From: Nitrospirota bacterium | GTDB lineage: Bacteria; Nitrospinota_A; UBA7883; JACRGQ01 | Length of the DNA: 10,676 nt | Direction of reading: 5' to 3' | Assembly: GCA_024275775.1 (NCBI GenBank) | Contig: JAJRYM010000111.1 | Location: forward strand, 1-10,676 | Shown: in pieces, positions 1 to 5,495 of the stretch | How positions within the stretch are numbered: position 1 is the first letter of the stretch | Layout of the letters: each line of letters starts with the position of its first letter | Made by a program: the position numbers and the translations under genes | The notes under the pieces: model-generated | The model's database searches: none | Seen by the model: only the letters and a program-made list of their open reading frames with translations | Told to the model about the DNA's origin: nothing

Positions 1-29
1 AAACGAGCTTCCTTACCTGTAATTATCAA

Positions 30-61
30 GCGAAGTTTCTGCGAGCCGCTGGCGAAGCTAA
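30..61 (+). repeat. Dispersed repeat copy, partner of 1112-1144
   Basis: This 32-nt stretch aligns with 1112-1144 in the same orientation at about 28 of 33 positions with one single-base indel. Both begin GCGAAG and end GGCGAAGCTAA. The two copies flank fabI. By eye this is a dispersed intergenic repeat; nothing suggests coding. Confidence 0.55.
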
Positions 62-112
62 TCTCGATGGAAGAGAGATAACCACGGCCTCCTGTGTCGG
101 CCTCGTTATGAC
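61..112 (-). repeat. 52-bp REP-like palindromic repeat, inverted copy of 1158-1209
   Basis: The reverse complement matches 1158-1209 at about 44 of 52 positions. Six of the eight differences cluster in the centre of the element. An imperfect hairpin can form: ATAAC (78-82) pairs with GTTAT (105-109), and GGCC (86-89) with GGCC (99-102). The only two differences in the outer stem, at 80 and 107, are at paired positions and preserve pairing (A-T here, C-G in the other copy). The two copies bracket fabI in opposite orientation. Confidence 0.7.
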
Positions 113-150
113 ACCGTTTTTCTTTTTTTTAAAGTGGAGAGGCTCTTCTT

Positions 151-954
151 TTATTTGCCGCCGACTATTTTCCGAACATTTTCCCTATCGAAGTAGTTCG
201 TTTCCATGCCTCCGTCCACGACAATCTTCTGAGCGTTAACGCCGCTCGAAGCTGGGCTCAACAGAAAAACGGCCGCCGCGGCCGCCTCCCTCGTTTCCAC
301 CGCCCGTTTTCTTAAAGTCATCTGCTGGGCGTACAGATACGAATCGACATATCCCGGTATGCCGGCGGAAGCGGAAGTCTTCAAAAGCCCCGGCCCTACG
401 GCGTTGAAACGAACTTCGGAAAAATGGCTGAAACTCTTGGCAAGGAAGGTCAGCGTAGAATCGAGCGCGGCCTTGATTGGCGCCATGTAGCCGTAATTCT
501 CCGACGCCATCCTTGTGGTTGAGATGGAAATGGTGACTACGGCCCCCTGTTTGTCGAGCAGTTCTTTGAAAGCGTTGCATATCGTTATAAGGGAAAAACA
601 GGATATATCGAGCGCCTGCATGAAATCGTCCTTGCGGGTTTCGTGGAAAGGGTTGAACCCGTCGGAATAGTTTGCGAAAGCTATGGAATGGACTATCCCG
701 TGAATTGTCCCGGCCGAGTTTTCAACGTCGGTGGCGAGTTTTTTAACCTGTTTATCGTCCGAAACGTCGCACGTAAAAACCTCGGCTGTCGGGAAAAGTT
801 TTTCGGCCGCTTCCTTTCTCTCTTCGTTTTCCACGGAAAGAAAAAGCTTTCCGCCTTCCGCTTTTATAATGTCCGCTATGAAATATGCGACGCTCTTGCG
901 GTTGGCCACCCCAAAGACGAGGAAATTCTTTCCTTCCAGTTCAAGGAAGCTCAT
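151..954 (-). CDS. fabI: FabI-like enoyl-ACP reductase (NAD(P)H)
   Basis: This is a divergent short-chain dehydrogenase of the FabI type, which reduces the trans-2 double bond of enoyl-ACP in the last step of a fatty-acid elongation cycle in the cytoplasm. The 267-residue protein has the usual FabI length. It shows the FabI nucleotide-binding pattern GVANRKSVAY (residues 15-24), HSIAFA (89-94) in place of HSIGFA, and the FabI catalytic spacing Tyr-x6-Lys at Y154/K161, plus a VVDGG tail motif. The start at 954 (MSFLE) fits the family. An in-frame GTG at 978 is possible, but neither start has a convincing Shine-Dalgarno. The gene follows fabG on the same strand across a 578-nt repeat-filled gap, so co-transcription is uncertain. 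Its first 15 bases recur three times upstream. It could be the cell's general enoyl reductase or a pathway-dedicated copy. Confidence 0.88.
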   Translation of the reverse strand: MSFLELEGKNFLVFGVANRKSVAYFIADIIKAEGGKLFLSVENEERKEAAEKLFPTAEVFTCDVSDDKQVKKLATDVENSAGTIHGIVHSIAFANYSDGFNPFHETRKDDFMQALDISCFSLITICNAFKELLDKQGAVVTISISTTRMASENYGYMAPIKAALDSTLTFLAKSFSHFSEVRFNAVGPGLLKTSASAGIPGYVDSYLYAQQMTLRKRAVETREAAAAAVFLLSPASSGVNAQKIVVDGGMETNYFDRENVRKIVGGK

Positions 955-1111
955 GTAGAAACCACAGACATGCCACACAGTATGTTTTGTGATGGCGCTG
1001 GTGTTGTGTCAAGATATTTCGCGGATGTTTTCCACCCGGTTCCACCATGCAATCCAACCTCAGACCTGAGTATACGCGCGCTTATGTTGGAGCTCTTAAT
1101 ATCTTCCCCTT

Positions 1112-1144
1112 GCGAAGTCCCGGCGTAGCCGCAGGCGAAGCTAA
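1112..1144 (+). repeat. Dispersed repeat copy, partner of 30-61
   Basis: Direct, diverged copy of the stretch at 30-61, starting GCGAAG and ending GGCGAAGCTAA, with about 28 of 33 matching positions. In this copy it is separated by 13 nt from the 52-bp palindromic repeat at 1158-1209. At the left end of the window the two repeat types abut instead, with the 52-bp unit flipped. Confidence 0.55.
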
Positions 1145-1157
1145 CATCCCCAAACCT

Positions 1158-1209
1158 GTCATCACGAGGAGTCCGAAGGAGGCCGTGGTGATCTCTCTTC
1201 CATCGAGAT
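1158..1209 (+). repeat. 52-bp REP-like palindromic repeat
   Basis: Inverted counterpart of 61-112. The outer stem is ATCAC (1161-1165) with GTGAT (1188-1192). Its end overlaps the start of the next hairpin (1208-1241) by two bases, so two palindromes are joined. It is non-coding and probably part of a repeat family dispersed in intergenic DNA of this genome. Confidence 0.7.
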
Positions 1210-1241
1210 TGCCACATCCCGCCTGTGGCGGGATTCGCAAT
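1208..1241. repeat. Strong hairpin of the ATTGC...GCAAT repeat family
   Basis: ATTGC (1208-1212) and GCAAT (1237-1241) form the outer stem. Inside, ATCCCGCC (1216-1223) and GGCGGGAT (1227-1234) form a perfect 8-bp stem around a 3-nt loop. No T-run follows on either strand, so it is not a standard intrinsic terminator. It shares its ATTGC/GCAAT ends with the palindromes at 1393-1414 and 1463-1484, which suggests one family. Confidence 0.65.
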
Positions 1242-1372
1242 GACATGAACGAGATTACGCATCGCGGAAGGATTCGTCAATGTGGCGATTTCGTTATAAG
1301 AGGCCAATTTTCCACTCCAACACTATTACAAATACCTGTGGTAAATATATTCAAGGAAGCTCATAGCCTGTT

Positions 1373-1379
1373 CTCCTTT
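1373..1379 (-). promoter_or_regulatory. Shine-Dalgarno before decoy ATG at 1364
   Basis: The minus strand reads AAAGGAG, then 8 nt, then ATGAGCTTCCTTGAA. This is a near-ideal ribosome-binding site placed in front of a copy of the fabI start, not in front of the intact fabI. The frame from this ATG stops after 12 codons. Confidence 0.55.
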
Positions 1380-1442
1380 GCGGCTTTTTGTCATTGCGAG
1401 CGAAGCGCGGCAATCTCTCTTCAAGGAAGCTCATATCCTGTT

Positions 1443-1449
1443 CTCCTTT
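1443..1449 (-). promoter_or_regulatory. Shine-Dalgarno before decoy ATG at 1434
   Basis: Second copy of the AAAGGAG sequence, also 8 nt from an ATGAGCTTCCTTGAA start. The frame runs 27 codons through the palindrome and ends at a TGA lying inside the next start repeat, downstream of the next ATG. That geometry would allow terminating ribosomes to re-initiate. Confidence 0.55.
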
Positions 1450-1532
1450 GCGACTTTTTGTCATTGCGAGCGAAGCGCGGCAATCTCTCTTCAAGGAAGC
1501 TCATCGTCCGCTCTCACTTACGGCAGTAAGCA

Positions 1533-2270
1533 TTACAGCCCTCCGCTTACTTCCAGCACCGCGCCGGTTATGTATGAAGCCTGTTCGCTTGCCAGAAAAA
1601 GAACGGCCGGAGCAATCTCTTCCGGCGCGCCGAACCTTTTCATCGGCACGCTGTTCCGATAGGCTTCGCGCATTTTTTCCGGCAGGTCGGCTATAAAATC
1701 GGTTTCGACAAAACCGGGGGAAACGCAGTTCACGGTGATGTTCCTGCTGGCCGCCTCTTTGGCGAGGGAGAGGCTGAAAGCCGTCTGTCCAGCCTTGGAA
1801 GCGGAATAGTTTCCCTGCCCCTCGAAACCGAACCTCCCGGCCGGGCTGGTTATGCTTATAATCCGGCCGTACCTTTTTCTCATCATCAGCAGAACCGCCT
1901 GTTTGGACATATTGAAAGTGCCGGTAAGATTAACGTCGATAACCCTCCGCCAGTCTTCGGCTTTCATCATTCCGGCTACGGCGTCTTTTCGCACTCCGGC
2001 GCAGTTTACCAGCACGTCGAGTGTCCCGTGATTTTGCGCGAACTCTTTAAAAAAATTTTCCACTCCGGCGTCGTCCGCGACATCCAGCCGAACGGTTTTC
2101 AGATTTTCCGCGTTAGGCGCCGTCTCGGAAAATTTCCGCGCCTTGTCGTTATTCCCGCCGTAAATCGCCGTGACCGCCGCTCCCGCCGAAAGGAAAGCGT
2201 GCGTTACTGCTCCGCCGATACCTCCCGTTCCGCCGGTTACGATAACCGTTCGCCCTTTGAAATCATCCAT
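1533..2270 (-). CDS. fabG: FabG-like 3-oxoacyl-ACP reductase (SDR)
   Basis: Classical short-chain dehydrogenase of 245 residues that should reduce a 3-oxoacyl-ACP to the 3-hydroxyacyl-ACP with NADPH. It has the Rossmann motif TGGTGGIG (residues 12-19), NCAG (89-92), N114, and the catalytic set S142, Y155, K159 (YSASK), followed by the PGFVETD segment and the C-terminal SGG. The ATG at 2270 overlaps the end of the upstream FAD-oxidoreductase gene by 8 nt. There is no good Shine-Dalgarno, so translation probably depends on coupling. Neighbouring ACP and ketosynthase genes make a role in a dedicated acyl-elongation cycle likely. FabG-type SDRs are often misassigned, so the exact substrate is open. 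Confidence 0.88.
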   Translation of the reverse strand: MDDFKGRTVIVTGGTGGIGGAVTHAFLSAGAAVTAIYGGNNDKARKFSETAPNAENLKTVRLDVADDAGVENFFKEFAQNHGTLDVLVNCAGVRKDAVAGMMKAEDWRRVIDVNLTGTFNMSKQAVLLMMRKRYGRIISITSPAGRFGFEGQGNYSASKAGQTAFSLSLAKEAASRNITVNCVSPGFVETDFIADLPEKMREAYRNSVPMKRFGAPEEIAPAVLFLASEQASYITGAVLEVSGGL

Positions 2271-3678
2271 TGGAATTTTTTAAAAACCTTTCAACGTTGT
2301 TGGAAACTATCACGCCGTAGTTCGCGGCCCCCAGCCAGCCTGACATTATAATCCCCACCGAGCCTGTAAAGAAAAGCCCCGGTATCCGTTCGGGCAGTCT
2401 GTTGCTGATTTCCAGCCCCTCAAACTTCGTGCCGAAAGACGCACCGCCTATATGCCGGGTGTAGTATTTGAAAGTAAGCGGCGTGGCGACCTCAAGATGG
2501 TCTATTTTTTTTCTGATGCCGGGAACATACTTTTCGAGGTGGTCCAGCGTATCTTCGGCCAGATGCTCCTTATCGGCGCGGTATTGCTGTTCGGTTAATC
2601 CGCTCCAGTCTTCGTACCGCGCGTTGGACGATGAGACTATCGCGTAGCGGTTATGCTCCGGCCGTATGGACGGGTAGTAAACAGAAAAAGTTCTGCTGGT
2701 TACGTTTTTATCCAGCATCAGATTTTCGCTGAACTTTTCCGCGGTGGATGTGAAAAGAAGGTCGCCTATGAAATCGATTTTTTCGTTTTCGCTTATGCCG
2801 ATGTAAACCTGGCAGGAGGAGTTGTTTACGCGCAGTTTTTCCGTCTGTTTTCGGAAGTCGGCGGGGACAGCCTCTTCATCCAGCATTTCCAGCACGGTGC
2901 GCTTGAGGTTGGCGTTGGAGACCACCGCTCGCGTTCTGATATGCTCGCCGTTCGCCATTACGCCGGTTACGCGGCCGTTTTCCATCGTAATCTTTTCCAC
3001 CAGAACTTTTGTGCGTATATCTACGCCGCTTTTCAGGAGCTCTTCCTCCATCATTTTCATGAGGAGGTCGGTGCCGCCACGGAACGTATAAACGCCCTTG
3101 TCCATGAAATTGCTGAACACTATGCCGTAGCTTATGGCGGGGTCGTCCAGCGTGGAGCCGTTGGCGTAGGTTATCGGCTCCATCAACAGCCGCCAGACGT
3201 CTTCCCGTCCGGGGAAGAATTTCTGGAAAAGCTCCCGCGTGGTGCTGTTATCGCCATCGTAGAAATTCATCCGGCGCGTATGCTCGAAAAATTCCGCCAC
3301 GGCTTCCTGCGGCACTCCGAATTTTTCGATAAGTATTTTTATGAAACTTTCTTTTGTGTAATCGGTTTCAAGCTGAAACTGCGGATTGTCGAAGCGTATC
3401 CCTGTAAGCGGCACGATTCTATCGGAGATATCCCTGTTCCAGTACTTTCGGCAGGTCTTTTTCATGCCGACGGGAAAACCGTGAAGGGCTACATCGAAAA
3501 TATGTTTTTTTCTTCTGAAGTAAGCCGCCAGCCCGCCGAGGAGGGTGTGATGCTCCAGCAGGAGAACGGTATTGCCGCGCCGCGCAAGCATGTTGGCGCA
3601 GGTAAGTCCGCCGAGTCCGGCGCCGATTACGATAACGTCGTACTCGTCCCGGATATTTTTCAGTCCGCGAATTCCCAT
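2263..3678 (-). CDS. FAD-dependent CrtI/CrtISO-like oxidoreductase (second of pair)
   Basis: A 471-residue flavoprotein of the phytoene desaturase/carotenoid cis-trans isomerase superfamily. An N-terminal FAD-binding Rossmann fold is visible: VIGAGLGG (residues 17-24) and the ribose-binding acid E42, followed by the GG of LLEHHTLLGGL. The C-terminal part holds TPLTFKYYTRHIGGASFG and the closing FAD motif GLFFTGS, typical of this superfamily. It is somewhat shorter than usual carotenoid desaturases. The ATG at 3678 has GAGG 7 nt upstream; AAGGA lies directly against the ATG. No carotenoid-synthesis gene is seen, whereas an ACP and ketosynthase lie upstream and fabG overlaps downstream. It is therefore more likely to act on an acyl chain (desaturation, saturation or isomerisation) than on a carotenoid. 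That substrate is inference. Confidence 0.82.
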   Translation of the reverse strand: MGIRGLKNIRDEYDVIVIGAGLGGLTCANMLARRGNTVLLLEHHTLLGGLAAYFRRKKHIFDVALHGFPVGMKKTCRKYWNRDISDRIVPLTGIRFDNPQFQLETDYTKESFIKILIEKFGVPQEAVAEFFEHTRRMNFYDGDNSTTRELFQKFFPGREDVWRLLMEPITYANGSTLDDPAISYGIVFSNFMDKGVYTFRGGTDLLMKMMEEELLKSGVDIRTKVLVEKITMENGRVTGVMANGEHIRTRAVVSNANLKRTVLEMLDEEAVPADFRKQTEKLRVNNSSCQVYIGISENEKIDFIGDLLFTSTAEKFSENLMLDKNVTSRTFSVYYPSIRPEHNRYAIVSSSNARYEDWSGLTEQQYRADKEHLAEDTLDHLEKYVPGIRKKIDHLEVATPLTFKYYTRHIGGASFGTKFEGLEISNRLPERIPGLFFTGSVGIIMSGWLGAANYGVIVSNNVERFLKNSNG

Positions 3679-3730
3679 TCCTTAACCTCGCTCCGTGTTT
3701 GTAAAAAATTCTTTCAACAGTGAAACCTGT

Positions 3731-5122
3731 TTATTTTAATAGGTATTGATTGGCAATGGAAATGCCGCTCAGCATCGCTCCGATTATTCCCAGAAAACCC
3801 TGGTCGGTTCCGCACAGAAAAAGATTCGGCAGGGCGGTGCCGCCCGACCAGACTTTGTCCGGCGAGCCGTACACGGCGCCGTTTATATGGCCGGTGTAAC
3901 GCCTGACGGTGCGGGGCGTGAAAACATCCAGAAATTTTATTTTATCCCTTATATCCGGCATGTAATCAGCCGCGCCTTCTATCGAACGGCTGTGCCAGTC
4001 CCGCTTGCGGGGAAGGTTTTCCATCGGGTTGATGTTTTCCCAGTAGGCGTAGTCGGCTTTGTTTGTTATCCGCACCATGTTGCAGTTGAGCGGTTCGCCG
4101 TAGCTGAAATTATCCGGCACGCATATCACGCCGTCGTTCACGTCAACCGGTTCTTCGGGTTTCCGGAAAGAGAAGTTTTCCCGGTTACTGAAAAAGGTTA
4201 TGGCATGTTCCATCCCAAGCTCCACGGGGGAGCTGTCCAGAATATTTATCGACTCCATGAAAGCGAGTTTTCCTTCAGCCGGCTTCTTTTCCCGCCGGGA
4301 CGATTCCGGACATATGGCGATGGTTTCCAGTAGACCGATGGACGACAATACGGAGTCGCATTCAATCCGGCTGTCATCCATCAGCTTCACGCCGTAAACT
4401 TTCCCGTTTTCGACCAGAATTTCCCGAACGCCGCTTTCAAGTTTCAGCTCGCCGCCGCTTTCATCCAGCCTGTTGAGGAGGCTGTCCAGAATTTCTCTTA
4501 CGCCCCGCCTTGGCCGCGCGAACCCTTCGAGGTAGATGGATTGGAACATTATGACGAACTGCCGGTAATCCATATCGTCTTCCATCGCGTTGCCGTAATA
4601 CATTAGCGGAGCCAGAAGCATTTCCGCGAGGAGCGGTTCGGATATGACGGATGAAACCGCCTCCCGCGCGCTCCGGCGTTCGGCCGACGGGTGATAAGGG
4701 TCGGCATTCCTTATCGCTTCCACAAGTTTTCGGAATCGGTCTTTCTGCGATGGGAAATTTTTGGCTACCTCTTCTTCAAGGCAGGCGAAGTCGTTTGTGA
4801 ATTCAAGGGTGACACCGGGGAACGCTATTCGACTTTTTTTCTGAGGCGAGAGGTCGAAGTTTTCCGGTTTGATTCTAAGTTGGCGGAATATTTTGCTGAG
4901 CGCCGAGGTTGAGGCGCCGCGCGGAGCAAAATTAGTTACCGCGTGAAGGCCGACATCAAGATCGTACCCGTTGAGGGAATAGTAGGAATTAAGCCCGCCA
5001 ACGCGGTCATGGCGTTCAAGAACGGCTACCTTTTTGCCGAAATGGGCCAGACGGATTGCGGCGGCAAGGCCGGACATGCCCGCCCCGATTACAAGGACGT
5101 TGTATCGTAGCGGAGAGCCCAA
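3731..5122 (-). CDS. FAD-dependent CrtI/CrtISO-like oxidoreductase (first of pair)
   Basis: A 463-residue homologue of the next gene, with the same architecture: VIGAGMSG (residues 11-18), acidic E36 at the end of the second strand (VLERHDRVGGL), the YTGHINGAVYG segment (409-419) and the FAD-closing FLCGTDQG (435-442). The family includes phytoene desaturases, carotenoid isomerases and retinol saturases, which all act on conjugated or isolated double bonds of hydrophobic chains. The start is a TTG at 5122: the next in-frame ATG falls inside the FAD motif, and the ribosome-binding signal (GGTAAG) is weak. It sits 30 nt after the ACP gene and 52 nt before its paralogue. Two consecutive copies suggest successive or heteromeric action on one substrate. 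The carrier-bound acyl substrate is inferred from context. Confidence 0.82.
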   Translation of the reverse strand: MGSPLRYNVLVIGAGMSGLAAAIRLAHFGKKVAVLERHDRVGGLNSYYSLNGYDLDVGLHAVTNFAPRGASTSALSKIFRQLRIKPENFDLSPQKKSRIAFPGVTLEFTNDFACLEEEVAKNFPSQKDRFRKLVEAIRNADPYHPSAERRSAREAVSSVISEPLLAEMLLAPLMYYGNAMEDDMDYRQFVIMFQSIYLEGFARPRRGVREILDSLLNRLDESGGELKLESGVREILVENGKVYGVKLMDDSRIECDSVLSSIGLLETIAICPESSRREKKPAEGKLAFMESINILDSSPVELGMEHAITFFSNRENFSFRKPEEPVDVNDGVICVPDNFSYGEPLNCNMVRITNKADYAYWENINPMENLPRKRDWHSRSIEGAADYMPDIRDKIKFLDVFTPRTVRRYTGHINGAVYGSPDKVWSGGTALPNLFLCGTDQGFLGIIGAMLSGISIANQYLLK

Positions 5123-5152
5123 TCTTACCGGTTCTTATTTATCCGCGGAAAG

Positions 5153-5404
5153 TCAAACGCCCTGCATGCGCGGCATGAGGTAGTTGACCGTGCTGGCAAG
5201 GCTGTTGAGCTGGGGGTAATCGGCTTCCGGAACGTCTATGTTGTATCGAACACGGAGTTCCATAACGATATCCAGGAAATCCATGGAATCCAAATCAATC
5301 TGCGCCCGCAACGGTTTTTCCGGATCCAGACTGCTCAGGTCTTCGTCGGGAGCGATACTTTTTATAATATCGGTGACTATCGACCGTAACTGGCTTTTGC
5401 TCAC
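5153..5404 (-). CDS. Acyl carrier protein
   Basis: Small acidic protein (83 residues from the GTG start) with the phosphopantetheine attachment motif DLDSMDFLDI. The serine of DSMD is residue 42 counted from the ATG at 5410, or 40 from the GTG. It carries acyl intermediates for the neighbouring ketosynthase and probably for the reductases. The sequence is unlike the highly conserved housekeeping AcpP (DSLD), which suits a specialised carrier. Start choice: GGAAGGAG at 5412-5419 is only 1 nt from the ATG at 5410 but 7 nt from the in-frame GTG at 5404, so the GTG (M-S-K-S-Q-L) is preferred. The gene follows the ketosynthase by 91 nt. An acyl-activating enzyme or malonyl transferase to load it is not seen in the window. 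Confidence 0.88.
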   Translation of the reverse strand: MSKSQLRSIVTDIIKSIAPDEDLSSLDPEKPLRAQIDLDSMDFLDIVMELRVRYNIDVPEADYPQLNSLASTVNYLMPRMQGV

Positions 5405-5411
5405 GTACATA

Positions 5412-5419
5412 CTCCTTCC
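5412..5419 (-). promoter_or_regulatory. Shine-Dalgarno of the ACP gene, decides the start
   Basis: The minus strand reads GGAAGGAG, then T, then ATG TAC GTG. Spacing to the ATG is 1 nt, too tight for normal initiation. Spacing to the GTG two codons later is 7 nt, which favours GTG as the start. Confidence 0.6.
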
Positions 5420-5495
5420 AGAAAAATATTGGTTGTCTCACCCAAACAACGGCCGCCGGTATGTACGATACTTTTAAAGCCTGTCCTGCCCAGTA

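Larger units (their letters stand above)
1..150. other. Non-coding flank downstream of fabI, repeat-derived
   Basis: No gene is supported here. The stretch holds two dispersed-repeat copies that recur upstream of fabI: 30-61 (direct copy of 1112-1144) and 61-112 (inverted copy of 1158-1209). A T-rich tract on the plus strand (five T, one C, eight T at 117-130) follows the 78-109 hairpin after 7 nt. That is too far for a textbook intrinsic terminator. It would face plus-strand transcription, not the minus-strand cluster. A 10-nt match to part of the fabI start repeat lies at 5-14 in opposite orientation and may be chance. Confidence 0.6.
955..1349. mobile_element. Candidate MITE-like insertion upstream of fabI
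   Basis: This 395-bp non-coding segment lies between two identical 15-bp direct repeats (940-954 and 1350-1364). Near its ends are short inverted repeats: ACCACAG at 961-967 and its complement CTGTGGT at 1336-1342, each 6-7 nt inside the boundary. Inside are the 33-nt and 52-nt dispersed repeats and a strong hairpin at 1208-1241. No transposase and no credible ORF is present; a 118-codon open frame at 951-1307 on the minus strand reads through the repeats and looks spurious. A weak minus-strand promoter-like pair exists (TATAAC on the minus strand at 1298-1293, TTGGAG at 1320-1315, 16-nt spacer), but the -35 is poor. Mobility is inferred only. Confidence 0.35.
1350..1504 (-). repeat. 70-bp tandem repeat carrying RBS and fabI start codons
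   Basis: Two 70-bp units (1350-1419 and 1420-1489), nearly identical, are followed by a 15-bp partial third unit (1490-1504). On the minus strand each 15-bp core reads ATGAGCTTCCTTGAA, identical to codons 1-5 of fabI (954-940). The 55-bp remainder contains the imperfect palindrome ATTGCGAGCGAAGCGCGGCAAT (1393-1414, 1463-1484) and an AAAGGAG ribosome-binding sequence 8 nt before the next ATG. The open frames from these decoy starts are short: MSFLEERLPRF... ends after 27 codons in the first two, and MSFLEYIYHRYL ends after 12 in the third. Confidence 0.85.

Noticed and set aside
78..130. Intrinsic terminator for the cluster
   Set aside because: The T-tract is on the plus strand and 7 nt beyond the hairpin, whereas the cluster is on the minus strand. 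On that strand no T-run follows the hairpin.
951..1307. 118-codon minus-strand open frame upstream of fabI
   Set aside because: It reads through the palindromic repeats (the RNLVHVIANPATGG-type translation is typical of such repeats), has no ribosome-binding site or domain, and ends inside the fabI start.
1293..1320. fabI promoter (TTGGAG, 16 nt, TATAAC on the minus strand)
   Set aside because: Only the -10 is good; the -35 matches the consensus at about three of six positions. Too weak to list as a feature.
1350..1504. CRISPR array
   Set aside because: There are only two complete 70-bp units, with no unique spacers between short identical repeats and no cas genes. It is a tandem duplication containing a palindrome.
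1047..1696. Plus-strand frames giving CHCERSAAISL and VIASEARQS peptides
   Set aside because: These peptides are translations of the REP-like repeat and of the antisense of fabG. They are common annotation artefacts, not genes.
2653..3723. 356-codon plus-strand open frame
   Set aside because: It lies wholly antisense to a well-supported FAD oxidoreductase and shows no recognisable motif; it is a codon-bias shadow.
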